A stretch of DNA of 40,376 bases from Aeromicrobium sp. IC_218 (GTDB lineage Bacteria > Actinomycetota > Actinomycetes > Propionibacteriales > Nocardioidaceae): the NCBI RefSeq assembly GCF_004336805.1, contig NZ_SJXM01000020.1, positions 1-40,376 on the forward strand, written 5' to 3'. The notes under the pieces are model-generated. The model was given only the letters and a program-made list of their open reading frames with translations, was not told where the DNA came from and made no database searches. The translations under genes and the position numbers were made by a program. Shown here in pieces: positions 15,274-23,803 of the stretch (position 1 is the stretch's first letter; every line of letters begins with the position of its first letter).

Positions 15274-16426
15274 CGACTGCTCCGTTCTCGAGGAGGCGGC
15301 CGCCCCGGCGCGCCCGGGCCAGGACGTCCATGAGGTCGTCGCCGTAGGCGGTGACGTGCCCGACCTTGCGGCCCGGCTTCACCTCCTTGCCGTACAGGTG
15401 GATCTTCAGGTCCGGGTCCTGGGCCATGACGACGGCGCGCTGGGCCTCGAGGTCGGTGACCTTGCCACCCAGGATGTTGACCATGACCGTCCACGGTGCC
15501 CGCGGACGCGTGGATCCCAGCGGCAGGTCGAGCACCGCGCGGACGTGGTTCTCGAACTGGCTGGTGACCGCGCCCTCCATCGACCAGTGGCCGGTGTTGT
15601 GCGGACGCATGGCCAGCTCGTTGACGAGCAGGCGCCCGTCGTTGGTCTGGAACATCTCGACGGCCAGCACGCCGGTGACGCCGAGCTCGGTCGCGACCCG
15701 CTCGGCGATCTCGCGGGCCTGCTCGGCCAGGTGCTCGGGCAGGTCGGGCGCGGGCGCGGTGACCTCGCGGCAGACGCCGTCCTCCTGGCGCGACTCGACG
15801 ACCGGCCAGGTGACGACCTCGCCGGACGGGCGACGGGCGGCGAGCGCCGACAGCTCGCGCTGGAAGGCGACGTGCTCCTCGGCGAGCAGCTGGGTGCCGG
15901 CCGCGCTCGAGCCGAGCGCCTCGAACGCGGCGTCGGCCTCGGCGAGGGACCGGACGAGCCAGACGCCCTTGCCGTCGTAGCCGCCGCGGGTCACCTTGAG
16001 GATGAGCGGGTAGCCGCCGAGCGACTCGGCGAACGCGTCGAGCTCCTGGCGGGTGCTGACCACCGCGTGACGCGGGCCGGGCACGCCGAGCCCGGCGAGC
16101 CGGCTGCGCATGGCCGCCTTGTCCTGCGCGTACAGCAGCGCGTCGGGGCCGGGACGGGCGACGACGCCCTCCTCGGCCAGCGTGCGCAGGTGGGTCGGCG
16201 GGACGTGCTCGTGGTCGAACGTGATGACCGGCGCGTCGCCGACGACGTCGCGCAGGACGTCCAGGTCGGTGTAGTCACCCACCACGTGGTCGGGCACGAC
16301 CTGGGCCGCCGACACGTCCGGCGCCTCCGCGAGGAGCCGCACGCGGACGCCCAGGGCGCTGGCGGACTCCTGCATCATGCGGGCGAGCTGTCCGCCTCCG
16401 ATGATTCCGAGCTCGGGCTTCGTCAC
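15266..16426 (-). CDS. purK: N5-carboxyaminoimidazole ribonucleotide synthase
   Basis: The 386-residue ATP-grasp enzyme makes N5-CAIR from AIR, bicarbonate and ATP, supplying PurE. The N-terminal [13 protein letters not shown], the ATP-grasp [18 protein letters not shown] loop, and [30 protein letters not shown] near the metal site are all present, and the final [14 protein letters not shown] is the usual PurK C-terminus. The start is GTG at 16426, 6 nt after a TACCCT box, so the purK-purE mRNA looks leaderless and starts inside the gap after the adenylate cyclase gene. Confidence 0.96.
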   Translation of the reverse strand: MTKPELGIIGGGQLARMMQESASALGVRVRLLAEAPDVSAAQVVPDHVVGDYTDLDVLRDVVGDAPVITFDHEHVPPTHLRTLAEEGVVARPGPDALLYAQDKAAMRSRLAGLGVPGPRHAVVSTRQELDAFAESLGGYPLILKVTRGGYDGKGVWLVRSLAEADAAFEALGSSAAGTQLLAEEHVAFQRELSALAARRPSGEVVTWPVVESRQEDGVCREVTAPAPDLPEHLAEQAREIAERVATELGVTGVLAVEMFQTNDGRLLVNELAMRPHNTGHWSMEGAVTSQFENHVRAVLDLPLGSTRPRAPWTVMVNILGGKVTDLEAQRAVVMAQDPDLKIHLYGKEVKPGRKVGHVTAYGDDLMDVLARARRGGRLLENGAVDD

Positions 16427-16432
16427 CGGAAC

Positions 16433-16438
16433 AGGGTA
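16433..16438 (-). promoter_or_regulatory. Leaderless -10 box for purK-purE
   Basis: TACCCT on the minus strand ends 6 nt before the purK GTG in the 22-bp gap after the cyclase stop. Confidence 0.6.
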
Positions 16439-16448
16439 GCGAGGGGGT

Positions 16449-17480
16449 TCAGTGGGCCCGGAACGTGCGCCGCCGGCTGACCGCGACCGGCGTGACGAGG
16501 CCGAAGCCGCGCAGCGGACGGGCCGGCAGCGGACGCGCCTCGAACTGGTCGTCGGTGAGCGTCTTGGCCGTCTCCTGGTCGACCAGCACGCGGTTGGCGC
16601 GGGCCACCGCGGCCATGCGCGCGGCCAGGTTCACCGGCGGCCCGAAGACGTCGCCGAGCCGGCTGATGACCGAGCCGGTGGCGAGCCCGACGCGGACGTC
16701 CGGCAGGTCCTTGCGGGCGCCGATCTGGCGGACGAGCTCCAGCGACAGCGTGGTCGCGGTGCGCGGGTCGGGGCAGGTGAACAGCACCGCGTCGCCCAGC
16801 GTCTTGATGACCCGCCCGCCGCGCGCGGCGACGATGTCGGTGGCGTGGTTCTCGAAGCCCTGGACGACCTTGGCCAGCCCGATCTCGTCCAGCTCGTTCG
16901 ACAGCTTGGTGAACCGGGACAGGTCGGCGAACCCCACGGTGACCCGCGTGCTGAGCAGCTCGGAGTCGGCCTCGCCGAGCGCCTCGACGCGGGCGGCCGA
17001 CGCCGCGAGGTGGCGGCGCCAGGCGTAGCGCAGCACCTCGTCGAAGGTGGGCACGACGTCGGTCGCCACGTCCACCGCCGCCTCGAGCCGGGTGCCCGCG
17101 CGTCCCTCGCTGACCTGGCCCTCGACGGCGTCGACGATGACCGAGATCTGCCAGTCGGCCAGCCGCGAGACCAGGTGCCCGATCGCGCGGACGAGCTGGA
17201 ACAGCGCGTCCGTGGGCAGGGCCTCGTCCCGCTGCAGCTTGTCGATCGCGGTGAGGACGTGGACGTCCTGCTCGGAGTAGGCGGCGGTGTCACCGGCGTC
17301 GGGGAAGCCGATCGCGCGCCACAGCCGCTGGGCCAGCTCGGGGTCGACCCCGGCCTGCTCGACGACGTCGGACCCGGTCAGCTCGCGCTGGTCGCCCAGG
17401 ATGAGCAGGTTGAGCCGGCGGCGCAGGGCGTCTCGCTCGGCCGACGACAGGTGGTGGTGGTCGGGCTCAGACGGACTCAT
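16449..17480 (-). CDS. Class III adenylate cyclase with N-terminal regulatory domain
   Basis: This 343-residue soluble cyclase makes cAMP from ATP. The catalytic domain starts near 178: metal-binding D186 in FADLSRF and D230 in GDAVLF, adenine-selecting K226 and D277 (GDVFG), and transition-state N284 and R288 in VNLAARM are all present, so full activity with ATP is expected. Residues 1-160 resemble the autoinhibitory N-terminal domain of M. tuberculosis Rv1264-like cyclases (LTGSDVVEQAGVDPELAQRLW and YSEQDVHVLTAIDKLQRDE). In Rv1264 that domain senses pH; transfer of that property here is inference. No membrane segment is seen. The start overlaps the end of the PH-domain gene by 14 bp, so the two are co-transcribed and coupled. 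Confidence 0.92.
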   Translation of the reverse strand: MSPSEPDHHHLSSAERDALRRRLNLLILGDQRELTGSDVVEQAGVDPELAQRLWRAIGFPDAGDTAAYSEQDVHVLTAIDKLQRDEALPTDALFQLVRAIGHLVSRLADWQISVIVDAVEGQVSEGRAGTRLEAAVDVATDVVPTFDEVLRYAWRRHLAASAARVEALGEADSELLSTRVTVGFADLSRFTKLSNELDEIGLAKVVQGFENHATDIVAARGGRVIKTLGDAVLFTCPDPRTATTLSLELVRQIGARKDLPDVRVGLATGSVISRLGDVFGPPVNLAARMAAVARANRVLVDQETAKTLTDDQFEARPLPARPLRGFGLVTPVAVSRRRTFRAH

Positions 17481-17979
17481 GGCGGCCGCTCGCGCTCCCC
17501 TCGGCGTGGATCAGCTCGGTCAGCGTGCGGTGCAGCTCGTCGATGCGCGGGATGTCGAGCAGCCGGAGGCCGGACTGCTCGCTGGCGTCGTGGACGACGA
17601 GCGTCCCGCAGCGCAGCACCCGGTCGTTGAGGTTCTTCTCGAACGAGACGTCGTTGACCCGGCTCAGCGGGATGACGCGGCCGTGCCGGGTCAGCAGGCC
17701 CCTCTGCTCGACGATCCGCTTGTTGGTGACGGTGTACGTCCAGGTCAGCCAGCGCAGGAACGGCAGGACCGAGCGCCACAGCACGAGCACCAGCGCCAGG
17801 CCGGCGACGACCCAGGCCGCGGTGGCCCCGGCCTGCTCGCGGGTCCAGGCGGCCAGGAACCCGCCGGCGGCCGCGACGACCAGCAGCACCACCACCGGGC
17901 CGGTCAGCACCTTCACGTGCGTGCGCGTGGACGCGACGACGTGCTCGCCGTCGGTCATCAGCCTGCGCGGGAGCGTCAT
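17467..17979 (-). CDS. PH-domain (DUF304/bPH2) membrane protein
   Basis: The 170-residue protein has two membrane helices at about 26-45 and 53-72, then a bacterial PH domain with the family hallmark YTVTNKRIVEQRGLLTRHGRVIPLSRVNDVSFEKNLNDRVLRCGTLVV (split by strands at about 81-130). Function of bPH2 proteins is unknown; many are small membrane proteins. It corresponds in position to Rv3278c, beside birA and purK. The ATG at 17979 follows a CAGACT box by 6 nt and lacks a ribosome site, so it may be leaderless. The next gene, adenylate cyclase, overlaps its end. Confidence 0.9.
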   Translation of the reverse strand: MTLPRRLMTDGEHVVASTRTHVKVLTGPVVVLLVVAAAGGFLAAWTREQAGATAAWVVAGLALVLVLWRSVLPFLRWLTWTYTVTNKRIVEQRGLLTRHGRVIPLSRVNDVSFEKNLNDRVLRCGTLVVHDASEQSGLRLLDIPRIDELHRTLTELIHAEGSASGRHESV

Positions 17980-17985
17980 GACGTC

Positions 17986-17991
17986 AGTCTG
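17986..17991 (-). promoter_or_regulatory. Possible leaderless -10 box for the PH-domain/cyclase pair
   Basis: CAGACT, one base from TAGACT, ends 6 nt before the ATG at 17979 on the minus strand. Confidence 0.35.
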
Positions 17992-18015
17992 GCACGCAGC
18001 GACCCTGCGCCGACG

Positions 18016-18816
18016 TCATGCCACGGCGCGCACGTGGGTGACGTCGCCGGCGCTGACCGCCTGCCCGGCCACCACCAGGCGTCCCTCGAGGTCGACGGTC
18101 TCGGCCGTGCCCTCCAGCGTGCTGCCGTCGGGCATCTCGACCCGCACGCGGCGGCCGAGGGTCGCGCACCGGCGCACGTAGGACTCGCGGACGTTGGTCG
18201 GCTCCCCCTCGTCGGCCACCCACGCGCGGTGCAGCGCGTCGAAGGTGCGCAGCAGCTCGCGCAGCACGACGGTGCGGTCGGTGGTGGCCGCCCCCTCCAG
18301 CCGCATGGACGTCGCGGTCGGGACGGGCAGCTCGTCGGCGCGCAGCCCGGTGTTCAGCCCGACGCCGACGACCGCGGCGGGACCCTGCGGGGTCACCACG
18401 ACCTCGACCAGGATGCCGGCGAGCTTGCGGTCGTCCACGAGGACGTCGTTGGGCCACTTGAGCGCGGACGGCACGTCGAACGACCGCACGGTGGCGTCGA
18501 CGGCCAGGCCGGTCAGCAGCGGCAGCCAAGCCCAGCGGTGCATCGGCACCTCGCGCGGCGCGACCAGCATCGAGACGGCCAGCCCGGACGACCGCGGCTG
18601 CTCCCAGCGCCGGTCGAGGCGTCCGCGGCCGGCGGTCTGCTGCTCGGTGACCACGACGGTGCCGACCGGTGCCCCCTCGCGAGCCAGCGCGGCGAGGTCG
18701 GCGTTGGTGCTGCCGGTGCGGCCACTGACCCGGACGTCCGCCCAGCTCGTGCGCGTCAGCGCGGTGCGCAGCGCGCGCACGTCCAGGGGCGGTCGGTCGA
18801 GGTCCTCGTAGGCCAT
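18016..18816 (-). CDS. birA: Biotin--[acyl-CoA carboxylase] ligase (group I, no DNA-binding domain)
   Basis: The 266-residue enzyme activates biotin to biotinyl-AMP and attaches it to the carrier lysine, here most likely that of the AccA protein at 26639. Seen are GSTN at 35-38, the adenylate-binding GRGRLDRRW at 63-71, WPNDVLVDDRKLAGILVE with the catalytic-region K131, VGVGLNTG, and a C-terminal SH3-like domain. The N-terminal winged-helix domain of E. coli BirA is lacking, so it cannot act as a biotin-operon repressor. It is divergent from accD over 49 bp. A weak GAGGCT box 6 nt before the ATG may drive it. Confidence 0.95.
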   Translation of the reverse strand: MAYEDLDRPPLDVRALRTALTRTSWADVRVSGRTGSTNADLAALAREGAPVGTVVVTEQQTAGRGRLDRRWEQPRSSGLAVSMLVAPREVPMHRWAWLPLLTGLAVDATVRSFDVPSALKWPNDVLVDDRKLAGILVEVVVTPQGPAAVVGVGLNTGLRADELPVPTATSMRLEGAATTDRTVVLRELLRTFDALHRAWVADEGEPTNVRESYVRRCATLGRRVRVEMPDGSTLEGTAETVDLEGRLVVAGQAVSAGDVTHVRAVA

Positions 18817-18853
18817 ATGACTAGCCTCACACACCCCTGCGAGGGGCCCTGGA

Positions 18854-18859
18854 TACCCT
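18854..18859 (+). promoter_or_regulatory. Leaderless -10 box for accD-accE
   Basis: TACCCT ends 6 nt before the GTG at 18866. A second TANNNT match (TAGCCT, 18822-18827) lies upstream and could serve a longer transcript. Confidence 0.55.
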
Positions 18860-18865
18860 GAGGCG

Positions 18866-20455
18866 GTGAGCGAACAGATCGAGGTCCACCCGGAGCTGCA
18901 CACCACGGCGGGGAAGATCAGCGACTTCCAGCGCCGCCAGCACGAGGCCACCGTCGAGATGGCCGAGCGTGCGAAGGAGAAGCAGCACAAGAAGGGACGC
19001 CAGAGCGCCCGCGAGCGCATCGAGCAGCTCTTCGACGAGGGCTCGTTCGTCGAGCTGGACGCCCTCGCCCGCCACCGCAGCGTCGCCTTCGACCAGCAGA
19101 GGAACCGTCCGCTCGGCGACGGCGTCATCACCGGCTACGGCACGATCGACGGCCGCCAGGTGTGCGTCTTCAGCCAGGACTTCAGCGTCTTCGGCGGCAG
19201 CCTCGGCGAGGTCTACGGCGAGAAGATCCTCAAGGTCATGGACCTGGCGCTCAAGACCGGCAGCCCGATCATCGGCATCAACGAGGGCGCCGGCGCCCGC
19301 ATCCAGGAGGGCGTCGTCTCGCTCGGCCTGTACGGCGAGATCTTCAAGCGCAACGTGCACGCCTCGGGCGTCATCCCGCAGATCAGCCTGATCATGGGCT
19401 CGTGCGCCGGCGGCCACGTGTACTCCCCCGCCGTCACCGACTTCACCGTGATGGTCGACCAGACCTCCAACATGTTCATCACCGGCCCGGACGTCATCAA
19501 GACCGTCACCGGCGAGGACGTCTCCATGGAGGAGCTCGGCGGCGCGCGCACGCACAACACCAAGAGCGGCAACGCCCACTACATGGGCCACGACGAGCAC
19601 GACGCGCTGGAGTACGTGAAGGCGCTCATCTCGTACCTGCCGCAGAACAACCTCGAGGAGGCCGAGGTCTACGACGAGGTCGTCGACCTGGAGCCGGGCG
19701 CGACCGACCTGGCCCTCGACACGCTCATCCCGGACTCGGCCAACCAGCCCTACGACATCCGCACCGTCATCGAGGCGACGCTGGACGACGGCGACTTCCT
19801 CGAGGTGCAGGCGCTGTTCGCGCCCAACATCGTCATCGGCTTCGGCCGGGTCGAGGGCCGCAGCGTCGGCGTCGTCGGCAACCAGCCGATGCAGTTCGCC
19901 GGCTGCCTGGACATCGACGCGTCCGAGAAGGCCGCGCGCTTCGTGCGCACCTGCGACGCGTTCAACATCCCGGTGCTCACCTTCGTGGACGTCCCCGGCT
20001 TCCTGCCCGGCACCGACCAGGAGTGGAACGGCATCATCCGTCGTGGCGCGAAGCTGATCTACGCCTACGCCGAGGCCACCGTCCCGCTGGTCACGATCAT
20101 CACGCGCAAGGCGTACGGCGGCGCGTACGACGTCATGGGGTCCAAGCACCTCGGTGCCGACGTGAACCTGGCCTGGCCGACCGCCCAGATCGCGGTCATG
20201 GGCGCCTCGGGCGCGGCGAACATCATCTTCCGCAAGGAGATCGCCGCCTCGGACGACCCGGAGGCGCGTCGCCAGGAGCTGATGGTCGAGTACGAGGACT
20301 CGCTCTGCAACCCCTACGTGGCGGCCGAGCGCGGCTACATCGACGGCGTCATCCAGCCGTCGCAGACCCGCGCCGAGATCGTCAAGGCCCTGCGCCTGCT
20401 CAAGACCAAGCGCGAGACGCTGCCGCCCAAGAAGCACGGGAACATCCCGCTGTGA
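18866..20455 (+). CDS. accD5: Acyl-CoA carboxylase beta subunit (carboxyltransferase, AccD5/PccB type)
   Basis: The 529-residue carboxyltransferase moves CO2 from carboxybiotin to an acyl-CoA such as propionyl-CoA or acetyl-CoA. N- and C-terminal crotonase-like halves are evident: [31 protein letters not shown] and [16 protein letters not shown] in the first, [45 protein letters not shown] and [19 protein letters not shown] in the second. These form the two oxyanion holes. The order birA/accD/accE/maf matches accD5 (Rv3280) by synteny, and the epsilon subunit favours a propionyl-CoA-using form, though acyl-chain preference is not proven by sequence alone. GTG start, leaderless context. accE overlaps its stop by 4 bp. 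Confidence 0.95.
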   Translation: MSEQIEVHPELHTTAGKISDFQRRQHEATVEMAERAKEKQHKKGRQSARERIEQLFDEGSFVELDALARHRSVAFDQQRNRPLGDGVITGYGTIDGRQVCVFSQDFSVFGGSLGEVYGEKILKVMDLALKTGSPIIGINEGAGARIQEGVVSLGLYGEIFKRNVHASGVIPQISLIMGSCAGGHVYSPAVTDFTVMVDQTSNMFITGPDVIKTVTGEDVSMEELGGARTHNTKSGNAHYMGHDEHDALEYVKALISYLPQNNLEEAEVYDEVVDLEPGATDLALDTLIPDSANQPYDIRTVIEATLDDGDFLEVQALFAPNIVIGFGRVEGRSVGVVGNQPMQFAGCLDIDASEKAARFVRTCDAFNIPVLTFVDVPGFLPGTDQEWNGIIRRGAKLIYAYAEATVPLVTIITRKAYGGAYDVMGSKHLGADVNLAWPTAQIAVMGASGAANIIFRKEIAASDDPEARRQELMVEYEDSLCNPYVAAERGYIDGVIQPSQTRAEIVKALRLLKTKRETLPPKKHGNIPL

Positions 20456-20706
20456 GCGAGCACGACGAGCGAACCGAGACGCCGGCCGCGAAGCCGGTGC
20501 TGCGGGTGGTGAAGGGCGACCTGACGCCCGAGGAGCTGGCGGCGCTGGTCGCCGTCGTCGCGGCCCGCAACGCCGCCGCGGCCCACGCAGCCGCCCGCGA
20601 GGCCGGACGCCAGCGCGTCCGCTCGGAGTGGGGCCACCCGGCTCGTGCGGTGCGTGGATCGCACCGCCACGGCGCCGACCAGTGGCGCCGCTCCGCCTGG
20701 GGCTGA
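20452..20706 (+). CDS. accE: Acyl-CoA carboxylase epsilon subunit
   Basis: This 84-residue protein is the small actinobacterial subunit that strengthens the AccA-AccD complex. It shows the family pattern: a short variable N-terminus, then [22 protein letters not shown] at about 15-36 and a basic tail ending with a tryptophan-rich segment (SEWGHP near 58-63 and QWRRSAWG at the end). The GTG start overlaps the accD stop (GTGA), so the two are coupled. Such genes are easily missed because of their size and variable ends. Confidence 0.9.
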   Translation: MSEHDERTETPAAKPVLRVVKGDLTPEELAALVAVVAARNAAAAHAAAREAGRQRVRSEWGHPARAVRGSHRHGADQWRRSAWG

Positions 20707-20729
20707 GCCCCGGCCACTGCTGATCGTCC

Positions 20730-20808
20730 GATCCCCGAGCCCGGGGATCCAGCCAGGTCCCCGGGAAGCCTCCCGGGGACCTGCTGCTTCCCCGGCGTCC
20801 GTGCCGGG
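20730..20808. terminator. Terminator cluster after accE
   Basis: Three hairpins follow one another: GATCCCC/GGGGATC (20730-20736 with 20743-20749), a perfect 13-bp stem CAGGTCCCCGGGA (20754-20766 with 20771-20783, 4-nt loop), and CCCGGC/GCCGGG (20791-20796 with 20803-20808). The central one is strong. None has a T tract. The cluster lies between the convergent accE and GGDEF-EAL genes. Confidence 0.75.
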
Positions 20809-20824
20809 AGGGCGAAGCCGGCCC

Positions 20825-23083
20825 TCAGGACGGCTGGTCGGCCGTCACGTGGTCCTGGAACCAGTCGCGCAGCTCGGCGGCCGGGGCCGGCCGCGCGTGC
20901 AGGTAGCCCTGGCTGACGTCGCAGCCCAGCTCGCGGAGCGCCTCGAGCGTCTCGGCGTCCTCGACCCCCTCGGCCACGACCCGCAGCTGCAGCCGACGCG
21001 CGAGCTCGATCGTGCCGGCCACGACCGCGTGCGTCCGCGGGTCGGTCATCAGGCGCCGGACGAACGAGCGGTCGATCTTCAGCTCGTCGACGGGCAGGTC
21101 GGCCAGGTAGGCGAGCGAGGAGTAGCCGGTGCCGAAGTCGTCGATGCTCAGGCCGACGCCACGCTCGGCCAGCGACTGCAGCACCGGCGGCACGGACTCG
21201 ACGTTCTCCATGAGCACCGACTCGGTGATCTCCAGGGTGAGCAGCCCGGGCTCCAGGCCGGTCGCGGTCAACGCCTCCTGCACCAGGCACACGACGTCGC
21301 CGTCGGCGAACGAGGACGACGAGAGGTTCACCGAGACCCGGTAGGGGAAGCCGGCCCGGGCCCAGCCCGCGGCCTCGTGGGCGGCCAGCCGCAGGACCCG
21401 GCGCGTCAGCGGGGCCATGAGCCCGTGCCGCTCGACCAGGTCGACGAACGCGACCGGGGCCAGCAGGCCGTGCTGCGGGTGCCACCAGCGGACCAGCGCC
21501 TCGGCCCCCACGACCTCGCCCGTGCCGGCGTCCAGCTGGGGCTGGAAGTGGACGACGACCTCGCCGCACGCCGGGTCCGGCTCGGGGGCGAGCAGGCCCC
21601 GCAGCTGCTCGACCCGCTCGTGGCGCAGGCGCTCGCGCTCGTCCTCGGCCGGATCGTACGCGGCGACCTGGGTGCCGGCCGCGCGCGCCGCGTACATCGC
21701 CGCCTGGCCGCGGCGCAGCAGCTCGGTGCCGGCCGGGGCGGGCCGCTCGTCGGGGTGGACGTGGGTGACCCCGACGTGGACGCCGAGCCGCACCACCGCG
21801 TCGGGCACGTCGAACGGCTGCGTGACGGCGTCCGCGACGGCGGCGGCGACGTCCAGCGCCCGGTGCTGGTCGGCGCCGGGCAGCAGCACCGCGAACTCGT
21901 CACCGGTGACCCGGGCCAGCACGTGACGTCCCTCCAGCAGCCCCGCGACGCGTCCGGCGACCGCACGCAGGACGTGGTCGCCGGTGTCGGGCCCGTAGCG
22001 GTCGTTGACGTGCTTGAACCCGCCGAGGTCGAGCACGAGCAGGGCGGCCTCCCGCCGGTCCCGCACGGTGCCCGGCGCGGACGTCAGCGCCGCGACGAGT
22101 CCGCGCCGGTTGGCCAGCCCGGTGAGGTCGTCCGTCCGGGCCTCCCGCCGGGCCCGGGCGAGCGACTCGAGCTCGCGCACGATGGCCGAGACCCGGCTGA
22201 AGGTGACGACGGTGGCGGCGGCACCGATCGCGGCGGCCACCCGCGTCCGGGCCAGGTCGGAGAACGCCGCCACGGCCAGGACGAGGCTCGCGCAGCCGAG
22301 CAGCACGAGCGACCAGGTCGCCGTGACCGACGGACGTGTCCGGTCGCGCCGGACCGGGAGGGCCTGCTGCAGCGCCGCCGTGGTCGCCGTGCACACGACC
22401 ACGTGGCCGAGGATGCTGGCCCGCTCGGCCACCTCGTAGCCCGCCGCGGCGATCGCGCACTGCACCACGACGTGGACCGAGAACGCACCGACGACCGCCC
22501 ACAGCCGGGGGTCGCCGCGCATGCCGGTGAGCAGGCCGACGACGACGCACGTCCCGGCGAGCACCGCGCCGGTGGCGAGCTGTCCGAGCCACACCAGGAG
22601 CTCCCAGCCGGACCAGGCGGCCGCCGGGGCGGCCAGCGCCTGGACGAGCAGGATGCCGCCGCTCACCGTGACGGCCACGGTGCCCAGCGCGTTGATCCAG
22701 TCGCCGACACCCGGCGTCCCGCTGCCCAGACGGTCCCAGCGCAGCACGGCCTGGAACGCGAAGACGGCGCACAGGCTGGAGCCGACGATGAACCCGACGC
22801 TCATGGGCAGGTCCGGTCCGACCGCGCGCGCGACCACGTCGGCGACGAGTCCGGCCGCCAGGCACAGTCCGGCGAGCTCGATCGAGCGGTGCGGCCCGTC
22901 GTGCTCGTACTGCCGCGCCACCCGCGCCATCCACTGCACCTGCAGGAGCAGGAGCACCGCGACGGCCAGCTGCAGGAACGGGTCGCGGCCGGGCGTGAGC
23001 GTCACCCAGGACTGGAGCGCGACGATCACGAGCACCGGCAGCAGGCGTCGGGGGACGCGGACCGGCACAGGGTCGGTGATCAT
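20825..23083 (-). CDS. Membrane GGDEF-EAL protein (cyclic-di-GMP metabolism)
   Basis: The 752-residue protein has about nine membrane helices in residues 10-300, a GGDEF domain at about 310-480 and an EAL domain at about 495-745. The EAL site looks complete: EAL at 528-530, NLSSSSF (586-592), ITES at 619-622, DDFGTGYSSL (648-657), K669 and EGVE (705-708), so c-di-GMP hydrolysis is expected. The cyclase motif reads RVTGDEF (391-397), with Thr in place of the first Gly; the other metal Asp, D352 in LDLGGF, is present. Synthase activity is therefore uncertain and the domain may serve as a regulator. ATG 23083 is chosen since the membrane region begins just after; ATG 23146 is possible. The gene diverges from maf. 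Confidence 0.88.
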   Translation of the reverse strand: MITDPVPVRVPRRLLPVLVIVALQSWVTLTPGRDPFLQLAVAVLLLLQVQWMARVARQYEHDGPHRSIELAGLCLAAGLVADVVARAVGPDLPMSVGFIVGSSLCAVFAFQAVLRWDRLGSGTPGVGDWINALGTVAVTVSGGILLVQALAAPAAAWSGWELLVWLGQLATGAVLAGTCVVVGLLTGMRGDPRLWAVVGAFSVHVVVQCAIAAAGYEVAERASILGHVVVCTATTAALQQALPVRRDRTRPSVTATWSLVLLGCASLVLAVAAFSDLARTRVAAAIGAAATVVTFSRVSAIVRELESLARARREARTDDLTGLANRRGLVAALTSAPGTVRDRREAALLVLDLGGFKHVNDRYGPDTGDHVLRAVAGRVAGLLEGRHVLARVTGDEFAVLLPGADQHRALDVAAAVADAVTQPFDVPDAVVRLGVHVGVTHVHPDERPAPAGTELLRRGQAAMYAARAAGTQVAAYDPAEDERERLRHERVEQLRGLLAPEPDPACGEVVVHFQPQLDAGTGEVVGAEALVRWWHPQHGLLAPVAFVDLVERHGLMAPLTRRVLRLAAHEAAGWARAGFPYRVSVNLSSSSFADGDVVCLVQEALTATGLEPGLLTLEITESVLMENVESVPPVLQSLAERGVGLSIDDFGTGYSSLAYLADLPVDELKIDRSFVRRLMTDPRTHAVVAGTIELARRLQLRVVAEGVEDAETLEALRELGCDVSQGYLHARPAPAAELRDWFQDHVTADQPS

Positions 23084-23128
23084 CGTCGTGCGGTCCCCCG
23101 TCCTGGTGCCTGCCTCGACCCCGGGCAG

Positions 23129-23161
23129 GGGGCGGACCCTGTCCATCGGCAGGTCCGCCCC
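23129..23161. repeat. 10-bp inverted repeat in the maf / GGDEF-EAL divergent region
   Basis: GGGGCGGACC (23129-23138) is matched perfectly by GGTCCGCCCC (23152-23161) with a 13-bp spacer. It lies between the two divergent genes and would sit in the leader or promoter of the GGDEF-EAL gene. It could be an operator or an RNA hairpin. Confidence 0.6.
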
Positions 23162-23190
23162 GGACGTGAGCGTCCCGCGCGAACAGGGCC

Positions 23191-23196
23191 TAGGCT
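23191..23196 (+). promoter_or_regulatory. Leaderless -10 box for maf
   Basis: TAGGCT ends 8 nt before the ATG at 23205, with no ribosome site between. Confidence 0.5.
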
Positions 23197-23204
23197 GCCC
23201 AGCG

Positions 23205-23801
23205 ATGAGACTCGTCCTCGCCTCCCAGTCCCCCGCCCGCCTCGCGACCCTGCGCGCCGCCGGCCTCGATCCCGAGGTCGTCGTGTCCGGGGTCGACGAG
23301 ACGCAGGTGACGTCCACCGACCCGGCCAACCTCGCCGCGGCCCTGGCCCAGCTGAAGTGCCGCGCCGTGGCCGAGCGGATCGAGGGCGACGCCCTCGTCG
23401 TCGGCTGCGACTCCGTGCTCGCCTTCGAGGGCGCGATCCTGGGCAAGCCGGCCGACGCCGCCGACGCGACCGCCCGCTGGCGGCGGATGCGCGGACGCTC
23501 GGGCGTCCTGCACACCGGCCACTGCGTGCGCCGCGGCGACGAGGAGTTCCTCGACTCCGCGTCCACCGTCGTCCACTTCGCCGACGTCAGCGACGCCGAG
23601 ATCGCCGCCTACGTCGCGACGGGCGAGCCGCTGCACGTGGCCGGGGCGTTCACGCTCGACGGGTACGGCGGCGCCTTCGTGCGCGGCATCGAGGGCGACC
23701 CGCACAACGTCGTCGGCATCTCGCTGCCGCTGCTGCGGCTGCTCGTGGCCGACGTCGGCGTCGAGTGGACGAGCCTGTGGCGGCCCCGGGACGAGGCCTG
23801 A
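23205..23801 (+). CDS. maf: Maf family nucleoside triphosphate pyrophosphatase
   Basis: The 198-residue Maf protein hydrolyses non-canonical or excess nucleoside triphosphates to monophosphates. The substrate loop LVLASQSPARLATLRAAGL (3-21, with S9 and R12), the catalytic D69 in GCDSVL, GKPADAADA with K81, and the late GYGGAFVRGIEGDPHNVVGISLPLL are present. It is normal in length. It holds the maf position of the mycobacterial accD5 region (Rv3282), although separated here from accE by the GGDEF-EAL gene. Its stop lies 2 bp before the stop of the convergent chemoreceptor-like gene. Confidence 0.95.
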   Translation: MRLVLASQSPARLATLRAAGLDPEVVVSGVDETQVTSTDPANLAAALAQLKCRAVAERIEGDALVVGCDSVLAFEGAILGKPADAADATARWRRMRGRSGVLHTGHCVRRGDEEFLDSASTVVHFADVSDAEIAAYVATGEPLHVAGAFTLDGYGGAFVRGIEGDPHNVVGISLPLLRLLVADVGVEWTSLWRPRDEA

Positions 23802-23803
23802 CC

